A stretch of 64,000 nt of DNA from Coix lacryma-jobi var. lacryma-jobi (taxonomy: Eukaryota; Streptophyta; Magnoliopsida; Poales; Poaceae). Shown in pieces: positions 23,819 to 35,990 of the stretch. Where the stretch lies: assembly GCA_009763385.1 (NCBI GenBank), contig CM019822.1:11006127-11070126 (forward strand), read 5' to 3'. The position numbers and the translations under genes were made by a program. Numbering within the stretch: the first letter of the stretch is position 1; each line of letters opens with the position of its first letter. Under the pieces are notes generated by a model. It was given only the letters and a program-made list of their open reading frames with translations, made no database searches and was not told the origin of the DNA.

Positions 23819-23991
23819 CATGGGCGGATCCAGCGGTGGGACGGATGGGGCTCTAGCCCCTATGGCCGTTGGACCCATGGAGCCTCCTAAGCCCCTCTAT
23901 TTTTTTTTTGTTATTGATACATATTAAGGAGGGGTTGAAGTTGTCTGAAGGTTGAATAAGCCCCCTAACATTTTTTCTGGATCCGCCACCG
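23819..23991. mobile_element. Short hAT-like element (C-A-T-GGGCGG family)
   Basis: The left end CATGGGCGGATCC and right end GGATCCGCCACCG are inverted repeats of the same family as 33820-34536. The interior has the family's ctctagcccc motif. No clean 8-bp duplication is left. It sits between gaggcggtt/cctctacaaa-type subterminal words that look like an older CACTA. Confidence 0.6.
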
Positions 23992-24807
23992 ACTTCCAAA
24001 CCGAGCTCCCTCCAAAAATGTATTTGTAGAGGCGGTTGCTATTCCCAAACACCTCTACAAATGTCCTATAACCGCCTCTAAAAATAGGAGCTACAAAGTA
24101 AATTTTGAATTTTTAAAACAATCTCGATGGATAAACAGTCAAATCAAAAGTTGTAGGTCTCGAAAAGTTACGTAACAAAAGTGAGTTAAAATATATGAAG
24201 TACACATTTACTTCAAATATTTGTTCCTCCAATCAAAATTGTATTTTTTTTACTTTTCTAGATATATTAATTTTATTATGTATTTATACTATAGACACAG
24301 TATCTATCAAAGTATATAGTAGAAGCTATGTATGTAGAAAAACAAAATATCTTTTAATTTGCTATGTTCGCTTGAGCTACTTTGTTAGCTTTAATAGAGG
24401 GAGCACTTAACATCTTTGTTAATTCCATGACTTAAAAAAATTTATTCAATGAAAATAAAATCAGTCATACGATACTCTAACTTCAATCTTCTTAATCATC
24501 TAATCTTCCTACTTTCATTGTAGTGAATCGTTGAATCACTGATTGCAAAGACAAACGATCCTATCGCAACTCAGCACAAAGGGGTTAATCTATGGAGCAA
24601 CCAACAAACTAATACCACACAGTTAAAAGCTAACAAGTAGCGGCACCCGATGTGGTAGTTCCTTGAACATTTGCTGCTAATCTGAATTGAGTTTTTGTTT
24701 GTGTTGTCTGAGTTGTGAGGGTGCAGTATATTAGGTCAAGGGGTGCAAAGGGCCAAGATATGGTGGTAACAATTTATTTTTGTTTCTCTGGGGTTGCAGT
24801 TGCACTC
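23992..24807. other. AT-rich DNA with CACTA-like subterminal words
   Basis: Repeated tgtagaggcggtt and cctctacaaatg words (24025-24095) suggest the remnant of another CACTA family. The rest is AT-rich with no gene. Confidence 0.4.
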
Positions 24808-24810
24808 ATA

Positions 24811-26423
24811 CACTACCGGAAAAACCAACTTTGCGGAGTGTTTTTTTTCAAGCACTCTTTGCCGAGTGCCAATTAAAAACACTCGAAAAAAACACTCAAC
24901 AAAGAATTTTTTGTCGAGTACAAAAAAAAAAACATTCGGCAAAGAAATTCTTGTTTTAACACTCGGCAAAACTAATTTTTAAATCATATTTTGAAGCAGT
25001 AAATTAATCCAAATGGAAAAAAATTCAACTACAAAGTTGTTTACCTTATCAAGATGAACAACTTTTGTTTTAGTTATTTCTTGATTTGACAAACTTTAAA
25101 TAAATTTCTTCACAAATTTTACATATCTCTCCGATAGTTTAGGAAACTACAAAAGTGATATATAAGGATTGTGAATAATATTAGAACCACAATATCCGTT
25201 GCACAAATGGCCAAACAATTAAAATAAAATTCGTATATCTTGACGAGTTATGAAAGTTTGTAGTTGATAACTTTTAAATTTAAAGTCATCTAGTTATGCA
25301 AAATTGCGTCCGAATTTAAAAAAAATTAAATTAGAATTTTTCAAAAGACCTCGGATAGAGAAATGACCAAAATAAAAGTTGTAGATCCCAAAAAGTTATG
25401 AAACTTTGTAGTTGATAACTTTTTGATTTGAAATCATCTTGTTTTGCAAAACTGTATTTGAATTTTTAAAAATACCTTAGATGGAGAAACGACAAATATG
25501 AAAGTTGTAGATCTCGAAAAGTTATAAAACTTTGCAGTTGACAACTTTTTGATTTGAAATAATTTTGTCAACGAAAACTACTTGTCAAATTCTCAAATTT
25601 GAAATTCAATTTTTTATAAACGACATCGGATGGAAGAACTACCAAAATAAAAGTTGTAGATCTGAAAAAGTTAGAAAACTTTGTAGTTGACAACTTTTTG
25701 ATTTCAATTTGTTTAGAGCCTCAAATAAGCAAATTACATTCGGATTAGTATAATATTTGGAGAACCGAAACGGAGATGGAATATATGTGAGTGTGTAGTG
25801 CAGTGGTAGAGTGTTTAGTGTAGTGGTAGAGAAGGCTTCGCGCAAAAGAGAGGTCGTGAGTTCAAATCCTGTCGACCGCGTTAATCAAAATTGCGTAAAA
25901 AATGTCAATTTTAATCAAAATTGTGTGAAAAATGTCGTCACTTGCGGCTTGCGCGGAGACAGGCGAGCGCTGCCTAGTGGGGTCCCTCCCCCAATTAAAT
26001 AAATTTTCCCCTCTCCCAATTAAATAAATTTTTCCCTATTTTTTGGTTATTTTTTATTTTTATTTTGCCGAGTGCGTTGCGTGAAAAATATTTGCGTTAA
26101 TCAAAATTGCTTGAAAAATATTGTGACTTGCGGCTTGCGCGGAGACAGGCCGACGCTGCCTAGTGGGGTCCCTCCCCCAATTAAATAAATTTTTTCTCTC
26201 TCCCAATTAAATAAATTTTTTCTATTTTCTGACTATTTTTTATTTTTACTTTGCCGAGTACCATCTCGGCACTCGGTAAAACCTTTGTCAAGTGCCGAAC
26301 ACTCGACAAAGAGCCCTTTGCCAAGTGCTTTTTGCCGAGTGTGACACTCAACAAACCTTTGCCGAGTGTATTTAAAGCTTTGCCGAGTCCCACAAGCACT
26401 CGACAAAGTGAATTCCGGTTGTG
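24811..26423. mobile_element. Non-autonomous CACTA element, 1.6 kb, TTTGCCGAGTG family
   Basis: It starts CACTACCGGAAAAACC and ends GAATTCCGGTTGTG, with a 3-bp ATA duplication (24808-24810, 26424-26426). Both ends carry many ctttgccgagtg-type repeats, the same word as in the autonomous element at 59329-64000. The interior contains about five degenerate units of aaaagttgtagatctcgaaa and a tRNA-like module. There is no transposase. Confidence 0.9.
25793..25880 (+). other. tRNA-like module inside CACTA element
   Basis: A-box-like TAGTGTAGTGG (25816-25826) is followed 33 bases later by B-box GTTCAAATC (25860-25868). The D-arm part is duplicated (tagtgcagtggtagag, then tagtgtagtggtagag). It is not a working tRNA. 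Confidence 0.5.
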
Positions 26424-26426
26424 ATA

Positions 26427-27398
26427 GGATTCAACTGGGCTTCGCCCCATTGTTGTGCACACACCGACTAATATTCAACAAAAGAAAGAAAAAGGTTCAA
26501 ATAGTTGATGGAAAAATTAAAGTGCTGGACAAAAAATCACTTTATTCTTCGACGTTGTTCTCCCACACAAGCATTAGATATGAAAATAAATCTGTACAGT
26601 TGTTTTATTTAAGTGCACACTATATATTAAATAGTTTAACCGGCCAGTTTAACCCCAAAAGATTAAAGACGATAAAATATGACATTTCACTTTATACTTC
26701 AACAATTATCCCTACTGTATATATAATCCTTTGAACCAGGTCCACTTTACAAGGGTTGTGCTCCCCATTCCCCAGTGTGTGTTCAAACTTCAAACTGGTG
26801 AACCAACCATTGTTTGCCCATCAGCATTAGGTTATTAGTGTGTGTAAGAGGAGCTAACGTGGACGAATGATAAAAGCAAAAGTTGTTGGTTGTTACAGGT
26901 AAGACAGACAACAATGCTCCAAGTACTCAGCCTTTCCTTTTCATGCATATCTTCTTTTCAGTGCAGCTCAGCCACACACAACACAACCTTTTGTATGCAC
27001 GCACAGTTCTATATATCAAAATATATCATGTTAATTTGGAACAGTACAGAAGCCAGCAAGTTTGCACGCATGGGGAATCTACTTGCAAATTAATGTATCA
27101 CCTTTTGGCACTAATACACAGCATATATTCCATCATATTTGGTACATATATAGCAACAATCAACTTTTTTTCTTCTGTTTAAAGTTGCATGACACCAATC
27201 GCCAAAGACATATAAAGCGTTGAATTTGGGATCACTATGTGAATAAAAAGGGTGTGGAAAAGAGTGGAGTGCAGGCCATTTTCCAGCCTTTTGAGACCTA
27301 GTATAGTAGCAACAAGGTGAGTGTGTGGATAATTAATTAAAGTGTACTCTCCTAAGGCTTAGCGCGGCTTGGGTCAAGCACCTCCCAGATAGGTAACA

Positions 27399-27456
<58 letters not shown>

Positions 27457-28228
27457 TGTGTTTTATGGCCATTTATTTAATTATTTCGTGATAGTAGATA
27501 TTGCTAGTTTAGAAATAAATTTGAGGACATATTTTACTTTATATTTTAATGATGCTAGTGATATGTATATAGATGCAAGTTTAAAGGTACTCTGAAAGCA
27601 AAAATTTCCACAATTGTCAAGCTAGCAAAGAAAATATTCGCTATGTCATCCATATATGGGGGGCATTGGAATAATATAAAGCATGAACTTCTGATAACAA
27701 ATAATTGGAAACAGTTTTTGATTGCAACAACTGGAACCAAACCCAAGTCAAGTGGTTCCACAATCAACGACTGAATAATGCCGTGGAGCCCAAGTTTTAA
27801 AACCGTCGCCTTCGAAAACTCCAGCTAAACAACAGAAATATAAGGTAAAATACCCTTTGTAATCGATCCAAATAGTAAAAGTAAGCACTTTTGAAGAGGC
27901 AGTCGAGGAAAAGCTACAAGCTAGCGCATATCCAGATTATTTGTGCAACAGCAACACTCAGAAATATAAGGGAAAATACCGATTTTGAAGAGTTGATGGT
28001 ATCTTTTTCTGTTTTCCATAATGAAAAAAAAGCAAAGAGGGTTGGTATAATATTAGTTCAGGGGGGGAGGAGATTGGGATCATCTGTACAAGAAATTTTG
28101 CACAAGATTTTTTCCCTTCCCATAATTCAAAAGCTCTGGAAAAACTATCACTCGAGCATGTGAGAGGTTTTATGAAATTTTCAGCCATGGGACTGTTTAG
28201 ACCCCTTACATGGTGCCAGTAGTTTATT
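26427..28228. other. AT-rich intergenic DNA with a long (TA)n microsatellite
   Basis: About 26 TA units run from 27402 to 27454. No gene or complete element is recognised in the rest. Confidence 0.5.
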
Positions 28229-28449
28229 TCTCTACTCCTAAAAGGACTCAAATGACATCGTCTGATTACCCCTGATCGCTTCGCTTTTCTACTACACGCG
28301 CGACCTGTCAAAGCATCCCTCTCGAGTCTCCCGTCTTCCCCAGTCAAAGCAACCGCTACCACCGCCTCCCCGATGCCGCGCCAAGGCCGCCTCGCCGACG
28401 CCTGCCGTCCCCGATCCCCCCACGGCCGCGGCGCCCGCATCAGCTCCGC

Positions 28450-28790
28450 CGCAAGGCCGCCTCCTCGACGACGCGACGGTCACGGCGCCTGCATCGGCGA
28501 AGCCACGCGCGAGGACGCCTCCCCAACGCCTGGCTCCCCGACGCCGTGAGGCCGCCACCGCCTCCCCCGACGCCGCACCCGTATCAACTGCGCCGCGCGT
28601 GAGGCCGCCTCGCCGACGCCTGCCGTCCCTGATCTCCCCATGGCCGTGGCGCCCGCCTCAGCTCCGCCGCGAGGCCGCCTCCCCGACGACGCGACGGTCA
28701 CGACATCTGCATCAGTGAAGCCGCACGCGAGGATGCCTCCCCAACGCCCGGCTCCCCGACGCCGTGAGGCCGCCACCGCCTCCGATGCCA
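28450..28790. repeat. Imperfect about 220-bp tandem duplication
   Basis: Two GC-rich copies contain gacgacgcgacggtcacg and later ctccccaacgcc and cggctccccgacgccgtg. They start near 28450 and 28670. Both strands give spurious frames. Confidence 0.65.
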
Positions 28791-30107
28791 CAACATCGGG
28801 GACCAAGTGCATATCCGAGGAGTCGAGGAGATCTAGCCCAACGTCGTGGTGCTCGCTGACTACGCAATCCGAGTGCCACCCCAGCTCTCTCCAACCGTCG
28901 CCGTCAAGGTACACACCCCACGACTCGCTGTTGGATGCCCTAGCCGTCCTCCTCCGCCCCTGTCATGGCCGCTCCCAAACCGTACGCATCCGCCATGGGC
29001 ACGCCGTGGTAGTCCTCCATTGCCTCCGTCACGCTCACGTCGGTGCCCAAGCCATCCTTCGCTGCCGATGAAGGAATATGCGTCTCATATCTGTGTTGGA
29101 TCCACCGCAGCTGGTGTGTGGTGGTGGCATCTTCGGTCATCATTGTGCTGAGATTTCTAATGCTGCTCTTGGTTTGCAGTCCTCGACGAGGAGGGGAGTG
29201 TGTTCGAATCACCAAGCATTTGCACGGTTTACGCAAGGCGCAAGACTACTGAGGCTGAGACCGAGGCACAGAGCAACCCTCTTGGAAAATCTGCGAGGGA
29301 CATCAGGTGAGAAAATCTACTTCAAAAAGGCACATCTTTAGGATCACCGTCCATCACTCTTGATATAGTGTTGTATCTCGTTTGTGCATCTTGCAGGACA
29401 CATGTTGTTTTGCATTACCAAGACACATGCTCACAATCTTTGATTTCAACTTTGCCTTTATGTATCTCTAAACTAGCAGTCCTTATATTGATAGATGCCT
29501 AACTTGCTCAAAAAATGGAGGATTGCATATATTTTTCTTTGTCATTGTTCAGAAATCTTGAAGTGATGCTAAACTGATCCCTAGATTTGATTACTTAATT
29601 TGTGCTACTGGTTATTTGGATTGTAAGAGCACACAACATGAAGTGATGGGCGTGCTGCTTTGTTGTGGGGAACCCTTCATGCTTCTTAGCTGTAAGATTA
29701 GATAATGAAATATTAATGGAAATTAAATAGCATACCAATTCCTTTATAAAAGAATACATGTGCAGGCCGGTGGAATACTGGAATTACACAGGTAACTCGG
29801 TGTTCTAATGGTCTCAAAATCAGTTTAGTGATTCGATCAATTTAATGCCCATCTTAGGTCTTGCAAGATTGTAATTTGTCATTGCATAATGGCAATTTTG
29901 AAAAGTTCACTATGATTGTGATAAAATTAAATTGCAAAGTATAACAACAATTTCCAAATCTTCAGTACCTACAAGTGCAGTTTCTATGTATTATAGATTG
30001 TACTGTATGTTAATATGCTGTTTTTTCAGGTAGTGCACATGCTAATAAGCCGCCGGTTTGTCAAGGCCTCGCGCTCATTCTCATCCTCCGCTAAAGTCTC
30101 ATTGCAC

Positions 30108-30405
30108 CGACCCAAAATCGCCCCTAGTCAGCGTCTCTCATTCCCCGGCATCACTCCAACTAGCAGGCGAGAGGTATGTCCAGAGACAAGCTCAAATTAA
30201 TACATATGGAGGTATTTTAGCACAATTGTATTTAATCAATAGACTACATTCAGTAACGACCCAAATCACCCCTGGTCAGCGTCTCTCATTCCCCGACATC
30301 ACTCCAACTAGCAGGCGAGAGGTATGTCCAGAGGCAAGCTCAAATTAATACATATGGAGGTATTTTAGCACAATTGTATTTAATCAATAGACTACATTTA
30401 GTAAG
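30108..30405. repeat. 148-bp tandem duplication
   Basis: Two copies with landmark tagcaggcgagaggtatgtc at 30161 and 30309 differ at only a few positions, so the duplication looks recent. Confidence 0.9.
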
Positions 30406-32645
30406 GTACTCAAAATTGAAGAACCCGACCCAGCTCTTGCTTTCCAATTACATACACACCGTCAGACAAAATCTTCCTGCATACACATGTCTGAGTACCT
30501 AGATTAATCAAAGTCCTGCAATCCATTTCTTTACTTTAATAGAAGAACATAAAACGGCTGCTTCTATCAATTTGAGTCCAGTTGTACAAGGGAAGGTGTT
30601 AAGCATCACATGCAAGCAGATTTTGAAAACTGTAATGAACAGAAAAAATTATCAATCTCTACTCCTGAAAGAGCATTGTAAATCATTACAATTGGTGGAG
30701 TCCATACAAATTAGAGTTAAGTGCCTCAATCAGCACATCCTTCAGGTTTGCTACCTGCATCCTTTTGCTTCTCTGTCAAAGATTTTTTTGAGGAATAATC
30801 AGAGTTCTTAATACTTGGCAAAATAGCAATTTTGTGGACTCCATACAAATTTACAGAGTAATTTGCAACTGAGCAATTGAAATATAATTGGTAGTTTCAT
30901 CTAACCACAAGACATATTCTTTCAGCTGGTTCTGTAGTTACTACTGCACTTAGCTTGGTGCAACATGAATGATATGGTACCTTATTTTTTTTGTCTATGT
31001 TATTTCCGGATAATTTGCTCCATGAGTATCTAGGATGATTGCCTTCTACTTAAATAGCTTCAATTGATACTGAATAATCTTATTTCCTTTACTCTCCCTC
31101 CGTGAATGTACGAGCTTGTTCCAAATAATTGATCACCATAAAACATGTTTATTGTTGCAGCGTGAGGAACCCCCAGTGATTACATGGGCAATCAGTTTAA
31201 ATTTGACCCTAAAATAGTAGGCATAAGAGGAATTTTGGCCTTTCACTTCGCTCAAAGATCAAGCGCATTGAAGACAGTCAAAGGAAGCAAAAAAAAAATA
31301 TGAAATTGATGGTAGCTTTTTCTCCATGTTATCATCCAGTATTTTGTGAAATTTAGAGTCACAACACGTGCATAATCAGAATTTGGTTTTGACCAAAATA
31401 ATCAAAAATTATTTGTAGTTGAATCACTTTAAAATCACCTCAGTTTCTATTGGTACCTAGTACTTGGCCACCTCTCAGCTTTGCACCTACAATTGTGACT
31501 GATCGAGTTTATTATTTTAGATCCTGAGGGTCATTTATTAACATAACTTTGTCCTCTTCCTCCCTATGGTGGTGGCTAATGGGAGATCGATATGGGGGCA
31601 GCAATCCTGCTTACAACCAGGTGATCGAACCTAACCTTTCAGACAATCACAAATCGCATATCTGTGACTACAATGTATTATTTTCCTTTATTAGCGTACT
31701 ATTTTTTGGTAGCCAATGATATATAGCAAACGACCAACACCGACAAGAATGAGGATGACGCCAATGCTGCTTTACGATTGTCACATGGACTATGCTCTGT
31801 AAGACCATTTCTCTACAATATCATCCAAGCTCAATGTATGTTGAGCACATATCTGGTTTTGCTGTTGACAGGCAACAACCTGGTGGAATGCCATTTCTGC
31901 CTCCACTGCAGAAGGATGGTGATCAAAGAGATAGTGGCAGAGGTGGTGAAGGGCACGGTTGGCGATATCACTCTTACTAGCTTTTCCCAAGTGCGCTCTA
32001 CTCCCATCACTCTGTGAAGAATGTGTTCTTGTCCCAGTATAAGGTCTGCAATGGGAGGATGCTTGTACCATCTGTTTTTTTTGTGACGTAGTTTATCATG
32101 CAGTGCTTGTGATGAAACTGTGATAGCCTTGTATTGCTTGCTGCCTTCTGGCACCTATAGTGAATTGATGAACAAGGTTTCTATATGAACTCTAAAGCTT
32201 TGTTGGCTTCACGTGGGATGAATACATACGGACTCTATAAAGCTTTGGGTTAAAATGCTTATTTTACAAGGTTTTGTGCAACTTAAGATTGGAGCGTTGT
32301 AGGCAGAATAGAGAATTTTTGTTCTTGTACTGAAATTTGGTCTTCGTGATCGAACCTTGTTGACAGGATTTATGGAATATGGATAGAACAAGATAAATTA
32401 CAGTCCAAAGGAAATAAGAATCGTTGATCACAGACCACAAAAAGAGAATGATTTTTTCCCGTAGCAACGCACGTGCATTTACCTAGTATAGATATATAGT
32501 TGGACGTAGCAGGATATCTGGCCGTGTGGTACGAGAAAGAACACTACATAGATATGCATCAAGTTGACAAATCCTATATATAGTATGTTTGAGGAAAACA
32601 AACTTCTAAATAATGGTGCACTGTGCACAGGGGTCACTCTCTCCC

Positions 32646-33047
32646 CACTAGTGCACAAAGGGATAGCCCCGGTTTCCCAACCGAGGCTGGCCATCCGGGA
32701 CTAAAGCTTTTTGCAACCGGGACTAAAGGTTCTGAAACCGAGGCTGGCCATCCGGGACTAAAGCTTTTTGCAACCGGGGCTAAAGGTTCTGATCGGAAAA
32801 AATAAATGTGTGTCTGTGAGAGTCGAACTCAGCACCTCTCACCTCGCACACAACTCACCTACCAACTGAGCTACACAACCCATGTGATATAGTTCTGGAC
32901 GTTTTCCTTTTGAATCCACTCGGGAAGAACCTTTAGCCCTGGTTGGTATTACCAACCGGGACTAAAGGTCTTTAGCCCCGGACACAATTTTTGGTCGAGA
33001 CTATAGCTCAATTGATAGATCGTCCAAAGGCCTGTTTTCTAATAGTG
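32646..33047. mobile_element. CACTA MITE, 402 bp, carrying a tRNA-like module
   Basis: It starts CACTAGTGCACAAAGGG and ends GTTTTCTAATAGTG, flanked by CCC on both sides (32643-32645, 33048-33050). Its subterminal ccgggactaaag repeats and ending gatagatcgtccaaaggcc match the element at 16099-16589. Confidence 0.88.
32813..32881 (-). other. tRNA-like module inside CACTA MITE
   Basis: On the minus strand: TAGCTCAGTTGG (A box) and GAGTTCGACTCTC (T arm/B box, one change from GTTCGAATC). Same position and orientation as in the sister elements. Confidence 0.7.
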
Positions 33048-33572
33048 CCCCCACTCATGATCACCTTGTAAACTCGGCGCTAAAGCCCTGGGCTCCGCCC
33101 CACCACCCATTAGGCTTCCCTGGGATCAGTGATAATGAAATTCAGGTGGGGACTCTTCGTCCCCTCGGTGCAAGTTTAAAAAAAAAAGACTGAGACACCG
33201 ATATCAACAGTACTAGAACAACGGCTTTATATTAGGGGATAGCTCATCTGATTAACAGAGATGGACATGTCTAGGGACTGATTCCAGTATTGCACTAGTA
33301 CACAAATGATTTTGTGAGACACTGCTCAAGCAATGAAGACGATTCTATTATAATCTTATCTAATTTTAGCTCAAAATCATATACTATTATCAAAATCATA
33401 TACCATTATGACCTAATTGTTATTAGACCCGATTTTTAAATTTGCTAGATTAAATCAGAGAAACATTTACAAATGCATTGGGCAACGTGCTGGCATTCTG
33501 ACTATGCCACACCCTGTCCTGCATCACACATCTCGCTAAAAGCAACAAGACTGTAGCGTGGTGGGAGTGTAA

Positions 33573-33781
33573 GGGCACTCACAATGCATAGACTCTGTCA
33601 TGGAGTCTAAACCTATTTATTACACTTTTATTTATTATATTTTGCTGATGTCGCAGTGTATTTATTGAAGAGAGAGGGAGAAAAACTAAGACTTCAAGTC
33701 TTATTTACACTCCAAGTTTATGATACCTTCGAGGTAATAAATATATTTAGACTATAGGTAGAGTCTGCATTGTGAGTACTC
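33573..33781. mobile_element. Tourist-like (PIF/Harbinger) MITE, 209 bp
   Basis: The ends gcactcacaatgcatagactct and tagagtctgcattgtgagt are inverted repeats. TAA duplications flank it (33570-33572, 33782-33784). Confidence 0.85.
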
Positions 33782-33819
33782 TAACTTTGGTGCGGAGGAA
33801 GGACGGTGTGCCCTACATG

Positions 33820-34536
33820 CATGGGCGGATCCATGAGAGGGGTTGTTGGGGCTGCAGCCCGCTCGCGGGTCTAATTCTTAAGCAGCTGACTTTTTTGTCT
33901 GGCCAAAAAAATCATAGTTCATTCTAGCATCAGCCACTACCTTGCTCCAGTTTCTTTCCGCTCACGAGCATGTGTCAGTCGCGGCCCGTGCAACCCCCAC
34001 GACCTCCGTTGCTTCATATCCGGTGTTCAGGGCCGACGATACCGCTCACGCCTGACCGCCTCCGCCTTTCGCCCCCTTCGGCGTCTGCGCTGCTCTGCCA
34101 GGCGCTAGCTGCTTGCCTAGGCTAACGCTATTCGTTTCACAAAGAGATAGTTAGAATTAGTTCTATAAGTTTAACACTGTAGTTTCTATTTTTTATTTCA
34201 TCATATTTTGTTTGATATTTCTAATCTTCAATCAATGTCATCTACAATATTCATATCGTAAGAGCCTATCATCCTGACTAGACCCTCATGGCTCAAAACT
34301 AAATTACTTTGATGAATTTAATTTGCTACATTTATATATTATGTTGTAATTTGTGGTTGCAAAACTAAATTATTGAAGACTTAATTGAACCTGCTAGATA
34401 TTAATAGTTTAAGTTTTTCTTAACTAAATCGGCTAAATATTCATAGTATGAGGCAGACATAAATTTTTTTTAGTACTTATAGGTGTAGTGTATTATAGTT
34501 CAGCCCCCTGTTGCTTGATTCCCGGATCCGCCACTG
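33820..34536. mobile_element. hAT-type element, 717 bp
   Basis: It starts CATGGGCGGATCC, ends GGATCCGCCACTG, and is flanked by a perfect 8-bp duplication CCTACATG (33812-33819, 34537-34544). No transposase frame. Confidence 0.9.
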
Positions 34537-34608
34537 CCTACATGGGCGAGCTATAGGAGATAGTAGTAGTATTTGAGGATATCGACGAGGTGGAGGAGAT
34601 AAACCATA

Positions 34609-35990
34609 CACTACTGAATTTAGCTTGTTTGCCTAGAATACACTCGACAAAAGCTTTATCGAGTGCTGAACCAATCCTCAACGAAAAAAACAATTGCCAA
34701 AATTTGAATCGAAAAAACCAGAAAAAATAGTAAAATATTTTTTAAATCGAGGGACGCCCCCCACCGCCCACCGGCCAGCATATTTTCACGCAAATAGCAA
34801 AAAAAAACACTCAGCAAGCCACGATATTTTTCTTTTCCTTTTTTTTGCAGGGTAAAAGCGAGCTTTATATTAACCAGTCAAGATATTACAAAAAATTTGG
34901 ATGAGGTCAGCAACGTACGAATGCGTTTGTCCCCACCATGTAACAGTATGAGTATTACGTCTAGTTAAATGAGCCAATTCATGGGTCACCATGTTGCCTC
35001 CTCGCTTTACCTTCTGAATCTTCCATTCTACCAACATCTGCAAATATTCTTTAGCATCTATGATACTGTTTCTAATTTCTGAACTATCAACACCATCTGT
35101 AGTCATAGCTTTTACAATCCTCGCACTATCCGACTCCACAATAATCGGCCCCGGGCACCATTGCGAAGCTAGCCGAAGACCCTCTGCACAGGCCATTGCC
35201 TCGGCTGCGTCCACTGACGAGTAACGGAAGAGGATCCTCAACGCAGTCAAGATCACCTCACCAAGATGGTTCTTGATGATTACGCCTACTCCAGCCTCTC
35301 TGGTCTGCTTGATAAACGAACCGTCAACATTCAGTTTTGTCCATCCCTCCGGTGGCGGCTCCAGCATGGTTGTGTTAATGGGCAACCTCCACCTCGTATG
35401 TACCTCCTCCAGCACCCCACCATACTTTGTAAATTGCTTGTTTGAGGCCATAAATGAATTCAAATAAAAAAGGTGACAACAACAAAGTTTCATAACTTTT
35501 CAAGATCTATAACTTCTATTTTGGTAATTTCTCCATCCGAGGTCATTTATAAAATTTGAATTTCAAATTTAAGAATTTGATACATAGTTTTTATTGACAA
35601 GATGATTTCAAATCAAAAAGTTGTTAACTTCAAAGTTTCGTAACTTTTGAAATCTATAACTTTTATTTTGGTCATTTCCCCATTCGAAGTATTTTTTAAA
35701 AATCAAATTTTATTTTTTTTTGCAAATTCAAACTTAGTTGTTATTGATAAGATGATTTCAAATAAAAAAATTATCAACTACAAACTTTTGTAACTTATTA
35801 TTATCTGCAACTCTCATTTTGGTTATTTCTCCATCCGAGGTGATTTAAAATTTTTAATTTTTTGATAAATTCAAATGTACTTTTTCATTGGTAAAATTAA
35901 TTCAAATTTCAAATTTGATAAATTCAAATGTACTTTTTCATTGGTAAAATTAATTCAAATTTGAAATTTGATATATTTTCATTTTGGCTG
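34609..35990. mobile_element. Truncated CACTA element (TTTGCCGAGTG-related), interrupted by a LINE end
   Basis: It begins CACTACTGAATTTAGC with acactcgacaaaagc and tcgagtgctgaa words. After the LINE insertion, 35480-35960 matches in inverted sense the interior aaagttgt/gatctataac units of the CACTA at 24811-26423. No right terminus was found. Confidence 0.55.
34830..35470 (-). pseudogene. LINE 3' fragment with RNase H domain
   Basis: This is the 3' end of a non-LTR retrotransposon, 5'-truncated. Its minus-strand frame (stop near 34870) encodes an RNase H-like domain with the expected acidic residues: LNVDGSF, AAEAMACAEGL, VESDSARIV and THELAHL. A T-rich tract on the plus strand just left of it (34820-34842) is the reverse complement of its poly(A) tail. 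The frame is open across the domain even though the copy is dead because of truncation. It lies within a CACTA remnant. Confidence 0.8.

Larger units (their letters stand above)
28229..32486 (+). mobile_element. Candidate non-autonomous Helitron carrying gene-like fragments
   Basis: The right end has the grass Helitron 3' signature: cccgtagcaacgcacgtgc with a small palindrome, then CTAG (32483-32486) followed by T. The left boundary tctctactcctaaaagg resembles Helitron 5' ends, but the preceding base is T and not the expected A. The inside is a patchwork: a GC-rich block (28290-29050) with a roughly 220-bp internal duplication, AT-rich intron-like DNA, a 148-bp tandem duplication, and exon-like blocks at 31560-32020. 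No Rep/helicase is present. Boundaries are tentative. Confidence 0.45.
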
